Positions 57,170 to 64,000 of a stretch of 64,000 bases of DNA are shown here, one piece after another. The stretch is from Scilla litardierei (Eukaryota; Streptophyta; Magnoliopsida; Asparagales; Asparagaceae): contig CM061140.1 of assembly GCA_030789695.1 (NCBI GenBank), positions 174,678,319 to 174,742,318 of the forward strand. Direction: 5' to 3'. The position numbers were made by a program, and so were the translations under genes. The notes below the pieces were generated by a model that saw nothing but the letters and a program-made list of their open reading frames with translations, had not been told where the DNA came from and searched no databases. Every line of letters starts with the position of its first letter. Position 1 is the stretch's first letter.

Positions 57170-59220
57170 GGCGCTCTGGTTTGGGCGGCTAAGCTCAGTG
57201 AACTTGCCCCGGAGGTCTTCTTGGGGGGGAGCGAGTGTGCAGCTCGGCCCGTGCCCCTCTCCGGTTTGGGTGGCGAGGACTGGTCCTGCCCCGGATTCTT
57301 TTAGAGGGGGGGTATAGGGCCGTCGCCTCCCCGCAGCCTCTATAGTCGGACGGGTATTGGGCCGTCGCCTACCCCGCATATGGCGCTCTGGTTTGGGTGG
57401 CCAAGCTCAGTGAACTTGCCCCGGAGGTTTTCTTTGGGGGGGGAGCGAGTGTGCAGCTCGGCCCGTGCCCCTCTCCGGTTTGGGTGGCGAGGACTGGTCC
57501 TGCCCCGGAGTCTTTTAGAGGGGGGGTACAGGGCCGTCGCCTCCCCGCAGCCTCTATAGTCGGACGGGTATTGGGCCGTCGCCTACCCCGCATATGGCGC
57601 TCCGGTTTGGGTGGCCAAGCTCAGTGAACTTGCCCCAGAGGTCTTCTTGGGGGGGGGCGAGTGTGCAGCTCGGCCCGTGCCCCTCTCCGGTTTGGGGGGG
57701 AGGACTGGTCCTGCCCCGGAGTCTTTTAGAGGGGGGGTACAGGGCCGTCGCCTCCCCGCAGCCTCTATAGTCGGACGGGTATTGGGCCGTCGCCTACCCC
57801 GCATATGGCGCTCCGGTTTGGGTGGCCAAGCTCAGTGAACTTGCCCCGGAGGTCTTCGTGGGGGGGGAGCGAGTGTGCAGCTCGGCCCGTGCCCCTCTCC
57901 GGTTTGGGTGGCGAGGACTGGTCCTGCCCCGGAGTCTTTTAGAGGGGGGTACAGGGCCGTCGCCTCCCCGCAGCCTCTATAGTCGGACGGGTATTGGGCC
58001 GTCGCCTACCCCGCATATGGCGCTTCGGTTTGGGTGGCCAAGCTCAGTGAACTTGCCCCGGAGGTCTTCTTGGGGGGGGAGCGAGTGTGCAGCTCGGCCC
58101 GTGCCCCTCTCCGGTTTGGGTGGCGAGGACTGGTCCTGCCCCGGAGTCTTTTAGAGGGGGGGGTACAGGGCCGTCGCCTCCCCGCAGCCTCTATAGTCGG
58201 ACGGGTATTGGGCCGTCGCCTACCCCGCATATGGCGCTCGGTTTGGGTGGCCAAGCTCAGTGAACTTGCCCCAGAGGTCTTCTTGGGGGGGAGCGAGTGT
58301 GCAGCTCGGCCCGTGCCCCTCTCCGGTTTGGGTGGCGAGGACTGGTCCTGTCCCGGAGTCTTTTAGAGGGGGGGTACAGGGCCGTCGCCTCCCCGCAGCC
58401 TCTATAGTCGGACGGGTATTGGGCCGTCGCCTACCCCGCATATGGCGCTCCGGTTTGGGTGGCCAAGCTCAGTGAACTTGCCCCGGAGGTCTTCTTGGGG
58501 GGGGGGAGCGAGTGTGCAGCTCGGCCCGTGCCCCTCTCCGGTTTGGGGTGGCGAGGACTGGTCCTGCCCCGGAGTCTTTTAGAGGGGGGGTACAGGGCCG
58601 TCGCCTCCCCGCAGCCTCTATAGTCGGACGGGTATTGGGCCGTCGCCTACCCCGCATATGGCGCTCCGGTTTGGGTGGCCAAGCTCAGTGAACTTGCCCC
58701 GGAGGTCTTCTTGGGGGGAGCGAGTGTGCAGCTCGGCCCGCGCCCCTCTTCGGTTTGGGTGGCGAGGACTGGTCCTGCCCCGGAGTCTTTTAGAGGGGGG
58801 GTACAGGGCCGTCGCCTCCCCGCAGCCTCTATAGTCGGACGGGTATTGGGCCGTCGCCTACCCCGCATATGGCGCTCCGGTTTGGGTGGCCAAGCTCAGC
58901 GAACTTGCCCCGGAGGTCTTCTTGGGGGGGAGCGAGTGTGCAGCTCGGCCCGTGCCCCTCTCCGGTTTGGGTGGCGAGGACTGGTCCTGCCCCGGAGTCT
59001 TTTAGAGGGGGGTACAGGGACGTCGCCTCCCCGCAGCCTTTATAGTCGGACGGGTATTGGGCCGTCGCCTACCCCGCATATGGCGCTCCGGTTTGGGTGG
59101 CCAAGCTCAGCGAACTTGCCCCGGAGGTCTTCTTGGGGGGGAGCGAGTGTGCAGCTCGGCCCGTGCCCCTCTCCGGTTTGGGTGGCGAGGACTGGTCCTG
59201 CCCCGGAGTCTTTTAGAGGG
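57170..59220. repeat. 212-bp tandem array, nine full units plus a partial one
   Basis: Units begin GGCGCTC at 57170, 57382, 57596, 57807, 58019, 58233, 58444, 58660, 58871 and 59082, giving periods of 211-216. The last unit stops at 59220. Copies are highly similar and differ mostly in the length of G runs. The array sits just downstream of the protease end of the gag frame, where pol would be expected. The open frames through it on both strands come from the repeat. Confidence 0.97.
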
Positions 59221-59308
59221 TTGAACTGAAACTGTTATGTAGGAAAGGCGAAATTTGATGATAAAAAGAAGGGAACATGGTACTTCGTTCAGGACTTACA
59301 GTTACCGG

Positions 59309-62119
59309 CTATGCCCCGGCCGGCGCATCGTGCCCCTTGGAGTGACTAGTCCGTCCTTCTCGGGGGGTGGTTTGGTTGGGCGCGTGGTCGATCCTGTTTC
59401 CCTCGGCCGTGGCATTGGCTGGGGCTAACTCTGGCTGGAGGGGGTCATAACTCCGCCTTGAGGAGTCGATCTTCAGGTTTACCTCTGGTCCTTTGTGCTT
59501 GGTCGACCCTACGTAGCAGCTCCTAGACAGCTTCTGGCTTCCCCGTGCGATCCCCACCCCTCGAGGGGTCTGGAACTTGACCATCTGATGGAGTAGGCTG
59601 GGGAGCGCTCCGATGGCCGACATGTAAGGTCGTCCAATGATCCCATTGTACGCCGACATGATGTCGACCACAACGAACAACGTCATTCGGGTGACGACCT
59701 GTGGCTCCTCTCCGCGGGTTATCGGCAGGGTGATCACTCCCATGATGGGGGTCGAGTGACCGGTGAAACCGACGAGGGGTCCCGTACAGGGTCTCAGGTC
59801 CGTCGGCCTTAACCCCATCTTTTCGATCGTGGACATGAACAGGATGTCGCAAGAGCTCCACGTGTCGATCAGGAGGCGGCTGACGATGGCCGTCCCGATC
59901 TGTGCTTCGATGACGATGGCATCGTCGTGTGGCAGCTCGATCCCCTCCAGATCCTCGTCGCTGAAAGTTATGGGTGGGTAGGCCATCCTTCTCCCTCTCC
60001 GGTCCCCTCCGAGGCCCGCCGTCATTACTTGTCTCGCATACGCCTTCTTTCTCGACGACGATGCCCCACCTGAAGATGGGCCGCCGCATATCGTATTTAT
60101 GTGCATGACGGGTTTCGGGGGGTGAAGCTCTTCCCGCTCGTCGTTTGCCGGATGGTCTGCCCTCCGTGCCCTTCGGTGGTTCCCCTCTTCCCGGTCAGGT
60201 CTCCGGGCTCCGACGAAGTCCCCCAAGTGGCCCGCCTGGATCAGCCGCTCGATTTCCCTTTTGAGGGTGAAGCAGTTGTCGGTGTCGTGGCCGTGGTCCC
60301 GGTGGTATCGGCAGTATTTCTTGAAATCTCTCCGGGCGGGGTCCGACTTCATTTCTCGGGGCGGCTCCGGCAGCAGTCCGGCCCGTGTAGCCGCGGCCAT
60401 TACCTCAATCAAGGAGGCGTTGAGTTGGGTGTAATGTGCCCTTATGGGGCCTTCTTGTCTCGGGGCGACTCGAGGGAGCCCTTGGGCCGGAGCGAAATCG
60501 CGCGCCGGGCCAGGTCGGTCTTGCGGACGGGGCCCGGGCTGTTCCCTCCTTGGTCGGGCCAGTTGGTCGCGGCCACGGTGCCCCTCTTCCTGCCTCGACC
60601 GTGGGTGTGACCGGGGTTCGCCTTGGGGGGGTTTCGCCGGGGGGAATAAGGCCTTGGCGCCGAGAGTCTCCTCGGCCAGCGCGTGTCTCTCCGCCATAGC
60701 TACCAACGCTTCATAGTCGGTCGGCGGATCCCGGAGCAGTGATTTGTGGAGGCTCCGAGTCCGCAGCCCCGTTTTGAAGGCCAGCATAAGCACTTCATCG
60801 CCACACGTCACCACCGCCCGTCTTTCCTCCTGAAAACGGCGGAGGTATCTACCCGTCGTCTCTCCCTCTCCTTGGACTATCGTGCTGAGATAGTCTAAGG
60901 GCTTCTTTTTTGTTCGCCCGGCCCGGAACTCTTGGCAGAACTTATGGGATAGTTCGCCAAAGCTCCCTACGGACCTCGCGGGCAAGCCGAAGTACCAGTC
61001 CAGCGCGGTGTCCCTCAGGCTTTGGGAGAAATGTCGGCAAAGGAACGCCTCATCCACGTCCTGGGCTTCCATCGCCCCCCGGTATTGTTGCACGTGCGTG
61101 AGGGGGTCGCCCCTCCCATTGTACGTGGCCAAGTGAGGGGGTTTGAACCTTACGGGCCTGGGGGCAGAAGTGATCCACCGGGCGAGTGGCGTGGCCTCCT
61201 CCGGGTAGGTCGGGCGATCCGGCGCATCCCCCCTCCGCCACTCGGGGGTCGGGCTTCGGTCGCGCCTCGGCCGCCGACGGTCCTCCGTCCCCGGCGAGTA
61301 GCCCGACGGTCTCCAGGCGGGGCTCCTTCCTTGGGCCGAGGATTCGACGGGTTGCGGGCTACGGTCCTCCCAGCGCCCACGCCTCCTGGCCAGCTCTCCT
61401 CGGGCCTCCATCCGTTCTTGATTCTCCCGAAGGAGTCTTTCACGCTCGGTGGTGAGGAAGCGTAGTTGCCGACAAACGGCTTCCTCGCGCAAGGTATCGG
61501 AGGGGTGGTGTTGGTGATGGGGGCCGCCCCCTCCAGGCGGGGACCTGTTCAGCATCGGGTCCCGCCCGTTCCCCGGCCGTCGGGCCGTCGTCGCCTCGTC
61601 CAGGAGTTCTCGGTTGCTCTTGTTCTCCATCCTCAGCCTCTCGCGCTCCGCGATGATGAAGCGAAGCTGGCGGCGGGCGGCCTCCTCTTCCTGGTAAGCC
61701 TTCCGGGTGGTCTCGGCTGCCTCGTCCAGACGCCTCTGCGCGGCGGCCGCCTCCCCCAGGCGCCTCCACCGCTGCGCGACTTCTTCCTCCTCTTCCAGGA
61801 GCCTTTGCTGGGCCGCGATCTCCTCAGCGAGCCCCCTATGCTCCCCCTCCTCCTCGAACTGAGGGTGGAGGTTTTGCCTCACGTTCAGGGGCTCTGAGGG
61901 GCCGGGCGGAGGTCCCGTTCCAGCCGTCTGACAGCCTCCCCTGGCCTGAGCAACGGCCTTGAAGCTCTTCAGGACGGCGGGGACTGAAGTGTGTTCGATC
62001 TTGGAGCCCATCCCCAGAAGGGGGTCGGACGCCGGGGTGATTTGTAGGGAGAGCGGTTCCTGTCCCACGGGATCTTTGCCGTGGTCCGGGTTCCACGAGA
62101 TCGGTATGGAATCTAACAT
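59309..62119 (-). CDS. Gag-protease polyprotein, 936 residues, with altered protease active site
   Basis: Gag packages the element RNA; the protease would cleave the polyprotein. Residues 85-240 are Glu/Arg-rich and probably coiled coil. The retrotransposon gag domain lies at about 325-490 (LATYNGRGDPLTHVQQYRG, LDWYFGLP, LSTIVQGEGETTGRYLRRF). A Tat/Retand-type knuckle C-x2-H-x4-H-x4-C is at 603-616 (CRYHRDHGHDTDNC), followed by LKREIERLIQAGHLGDFV. The protease region is about 715-840 (ITFSDEDLEGIELPHDDAIVIEAQI is its usual lead-in; IIGRPYMSAIGALPS its end), but the active-site triad reads DTW (752-754) instead of DTG. The frame ends about 100 residues after the protease with no RT. It is otherwise open over its full length. 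The start at 62119 is 16 bp from the primer site. Confidence 0.92.
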   Translation of the reverse strand: MLDSIPISWNPDHGKDPVGQEPLSLQITPASDPLLGMGSKIEHTSVPAVLKSFKAVAQARGGCQTAGTGPPPGPSEPLNVRQNLHPQFEEEGEHRGLAEEIAAQQRLLEEEEEVAQRWRRLGEAAAAQRRLDEAAETTRKAYQEEEAARRQLRFIIAERERLRMENKSNRELLDEATTARRPGNGRDPMLNRSPPGGGGPHHQHHPSDTLREEAVCRQLRFLTTERERLLRENQERMEARGELARRRGRWEDRSPQPVESSAQGRSPAWRPSGYSPGTEDRRRPRRDRSPTPEWRRGDAPDRPTYPEEATPLARWITSAPRPVRFKPPHLATYNGRGDPLTHVQQYRGAMEAQDVDEAFLCRHFSQSLRDTALDWYFGLPARSVGSFGELSHKFCQEFRAGRTKKKPLDYLSTIVQGEGETTGRYLRRFQEERRAVVTCGDEVLMLAFKTGLRTRSLHKSLLRDPPTDYEALVAMAERHALAEETLGAKALFPPAKPPQGEPRSHPRSRQEEGHRGRDQLARPRREQPGPRPQDRPGPARDFAPAQGLPRVAPRQEGPIRAHYTQLNASLIEVMAAATRAGLLPEPPREMKSDPARRDFKKYCRYHRDHGHDTDNCFTLKREIERLIQAGHLGDFVGARRPDREEGNHRRARRADHPANDEREELHPPKPVMHINTICGGPSSGGASSSRKKAYARQVMTAGLGGDRRGRRMAYPPITFSDEDLEGIELPHDDAIVIEAQIGTAIVSRLLIDTWSSCDILFMSTIEKMGLRPTDLRPCTGPLVGFTGHSTPIMGVITLPITRGEEPQVVTRMTLFVVVDIMSAYNGIIGRPYMSAIGALPSLLHQMVKFQTPRGVGIARGSQKLSRSCYVGSTKHKGPEVNLKIDSSRRSYDPLQPELAPANATAEGNRIDHAPNQTTPREGRTSHSKGHDAPAGA

Positions 62120-62134
62120 GGGTGTGACCCTTCG

Positions 62135-62153
62135 TTCCCACAGACGGCGCCAA
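62135..62153 (-). other. Primer-binding site of the gag-protease element
   Basis: Minus-strand TTGGCGCCGTCTGTGGGAA, one base from the 5' LTR. This TGGCGCCGTCTGTGGG form is common in plant Tat-lineage elements. I have not assigned the tRNA. Confidence 0.75.
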
Positions 62154-62154
62154 T

Positions 62155-63241
62155 TGTTACGAGGTGGAACTCGCGTACAATGAATTTGTATTAATGGGAA
62201 CCAAGGGCACGGTGGTTATGTGGAGAAGGGGGTTTAGGTAGGCTATTTGACAAGCGATTAGTGGGGTGAAGAAGTCGATCTCGACGCCAGTGACGGTCGC
62301 GAGGCTGAATCTTGCCGGATGCGGCTGGACAAGGTTGAACGGCAGGGGGGTGACGCCGACTGGTGTTGATAGGCGAGCTCTCCTGCAACACAAACAACTC
62401 GTCAGAAGGGCTGGGTTGGGGGTTCAACCCTTAGCCCCTCCGATGCCTAAGTCAGTGATAGGGCTTAAAATGGGGGGCTGGTCACGCCGGTCGGACTAAC
62501 GGTGTTTCGACCGCGCGTGGCGAGCTATGGGTGGGAGAACAAAGATATGGAAGACCTTTGCACTCGTGTGTGAATAGTTGAATCAGAGAGAATTCTGCAG
62601 CATCCCCCCTCTCCGTAAGAGGATGGGGGAGTATTTATACCTGACGGATGATGACTTGGCACGCTGAGCTGGCTCGGTTGTCAGCGGAAGCTTCGGACAA
62701 GGACATCGGGAACAGGAGTTTCTGACCTGCCTCTGTCAGGCGGCGCAACGGCCAAGAGGTGCTTTTGTCGGGATGTCAGGGCCGAAAGCACCAACCGCCG
62801 GTCAGGTAGCCGCCTGGGGGTGCTTTGTCAGGCGGTCGGGTGACGTATGTGTCAGTTGTGCCTTTGTCCTAGGATGTTTGTCGTTAGCGTCGAACTAAAG
62901 GTCTGGCTTATTTTAGGCGCCGCGGTTCGCGGGAATCGGACGGGCCGTTCCGGTCGGGGGTAGTCCGGCCCGACCACGCCCGTCCGTAGGCTTGGCCTTG
63001 ATACCCAAGCGTCCCCAAGCGCGCTACCCCGATGGGCCGGGCGGCCGCGGTTGTTCGCCTCGGCCGGCTACAGTTGCTCGCCTCGGCCGTTTCGGGGGGG
63101 GGGGGGCGCCGTAAGGCGTGCCTATCTCCATGATGGCCCGGGTCCTCGGGGCGGCGGCCCTGATTGTTAAAGGGTGAGCTAAAGGGGTACGTTAGCGGAT
63201 CCGGGCGGGAGTCGGGCTATTATGATCTTTAGGTCGTAACA
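62155..63241 (-). repeat. 5' LTR of the gag-protease element
   Basis: 1,087 bp, with a minus-strand TATAAATA at 62632-62639. Differs from the left LTR at about seven bases plus length changes in a G run near 63092-63107. Confidence 0.93.
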
Positions 63242-64000
63242 GGCATTATCAACTAATTGAACATCTAATATAAGTGGATAATAATGTAATCATGCTACAC
63301 ATAGGTTTTCACAAATGCTAACTTTACTTAAGAAGACCAAGAAGGGTTCCATCTTTTGCATAATTGGGCTATTTACTTAAGGAAGGAACGTTGGAAATTT
63401 TGTAGGGAGTATCAAGTAAAATTTTGGGTAGTATTCCTAGCTTAAGTTTCTAATACTTCGGATGCCATGGAATTCTTAAAAATTTCGGCAGAGTTTCTCT
63501 TGTATTTTCCAATCTTTTCCAAATACAACATAAATAATATTTACAAGAAACCCGCTTAATCCATAAGACAAATATAACAAAGATCAAGAAGTATAAAAGA
63601 AGTGCCTTGATGGAAAAGGAATGCATTAAAATTATAAGCCAACATATCCACTTTAAGCTCTTTGATGTAAAACAACATTCAATTCACTAGCTTCACAATT
63701 TCCCAACAAAATTCCAACAAAACTCATATTCCAACAAACTCAAGGACAAGTTGAATTAGCAGCCATTCATTCACATGAAATGGAGAGTGCGCAACTCTAC
63801 TCTCATTAACACAATTTGCCATGACGTTAGTAACTTGGACACAACCTAGAAGAAATGACTAACTATAGCATGACTAGTTCATTCAAAAGACACTAAGCAT
63901 CCACTTTGGTAAGAATCACCACCTACATGCAAAAGAGGGCAGTTTGCATATTATTCAATAAAGTTTCCAAGATCCCATTGAGTGTAGCCAATGAAGGGAC
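63242..64000. mobile_element. Continuation of the interrupted TGTAACGCCCCG-type LTR
   Basis: Picks up after the second GGCAT copy (63242-63246). AT-rich, with no coding sequence and no LTR end before the window stops. Confidence 0.55.

Larger units (their letters stand above)
48987..63241 (-). mobile_element. 14,255-bp non-autonomous gag-protease LTR element (TR-GAG-like, Tat/Retand-related) with antisense genes
   Basis: Two LTRs (48987-50068 and 62155-63241) start TGTTACGAGG and end GTCGTAACA on the + strand. The insertion is flanked by GGCAT (48982-48986 and 63242-63246). Its sense strand is minus: the primer site abuts the right LTR, the polypurine tract abuts the left one, and gag-protease reads leftward from 62119. 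No RT, RNase H or integrase is found anywhere between. The space is filled by a 212-bp tandem array (57170-59220), noncoding GC-rich sequence and two + strand genes (50576-52578 and 53593-55706). The LTRs differ by about seven substitutions and a few indels (about 99% identical), so it moved recently and must have used enzymes from a relative. GC content is far above the flanks. Confidence 0.93.

Noticed and set aside
57170..59229. Series of 70-184-codon open frames on both strands
   Set aside because: All are readings of the 212-bp tandem repeat; they repeat with the unit and end with changes in G-run length.
1..64000. CRISPR arrays, bacterial operons, rRNA or tRNA genes
   Set aside because: The tandem arrays have no spacer-repeat alternation of CRISPR type, and I saw no rRNA or tRNA gene.

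Overview
This is plant nuclear DNA, with no sign of bacterial or organellar sequence. Genes have spliceosomal introns with plant-like AT-rich content, one intron is 9.3 kb, and most of the window is transposable elements of typical plant classes (Ty3/gypsy chromovirus and Tat-like elements, Sirevirus-like copia, hAT, PIF/Harbinger, Helitron, MITEs). It is an angiosperm with a TE-rich genome. I cannot place it to family.

Layout. 1-12.4 kb: the 3' five exons of a TFIIF beta-subunit (RAP30) gene on the + strand; its first exon(s) lie left of the window. One intron (1205-10469) carries an LTR relic, a tandem duplication, a TIR element and a 724-bp hAT element with an 8-bp target duplication. 15.3-17.5 kb: an intact intronless receptor-like kinase with a roughly 320-residue insert between DFG and APE. 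17.5-28.6 kb: no intact gene, but a Tourist-like element (TTA duplication), a gag-bearing LTR relic, a fold-back MITE, two Helitron 3' termini attached to repeat arrays, and a duplicated exon-like segment. 28.6-29.7 kb (minus): a two-exon hydroxypyruvate/hydroxyphenylpyruvate reductase gene.

30-64 kb is a nested transposon cluster. A degraded gene of the plant 'putative gypsy-type transposon' family (PF04195-like) is cut at 31942 by a Sirevirus-like copia element in minus orientation. Only its 3' LTR and 3' internal part, with a 385-residue extra ORF, are visible. The copia element was entered at 33813-46480 by a chromovirus (2,415-bp LTRs, AATTT duplication), whose reverse transcriptase is itself split by a 3,012-bp solo LTR (CGAAG duplication). 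It was entered again at 48278 by another LTR, which was then entered by a young 14,255-bp element (48987-63241, GGCAT duplication, LTRs about 99% identical).

The 14.3-kb element is the most unusual object. It keeps gag and a protease-like domain on the minus strand (936 residues, with the protease DTG triad changed to DTW) but has no reverse transcriptase, RNase H or integrase. In place of pol it has a 2-kb array of about 9.7 copies of a 212-bp repeat and, on the opposite strand, two tandem paralogous three-exon PF04195-like genes. Each of these is interrupted by one in-frame TAG. It must have moved using another element's enzymes. The chromovirus is notable for two phase-perfect introns (gag/PR and inside integrase) and for a U3 array carrying about 18 RCCGAC (DRE/CRT-type) cores upstream of its TATA box.
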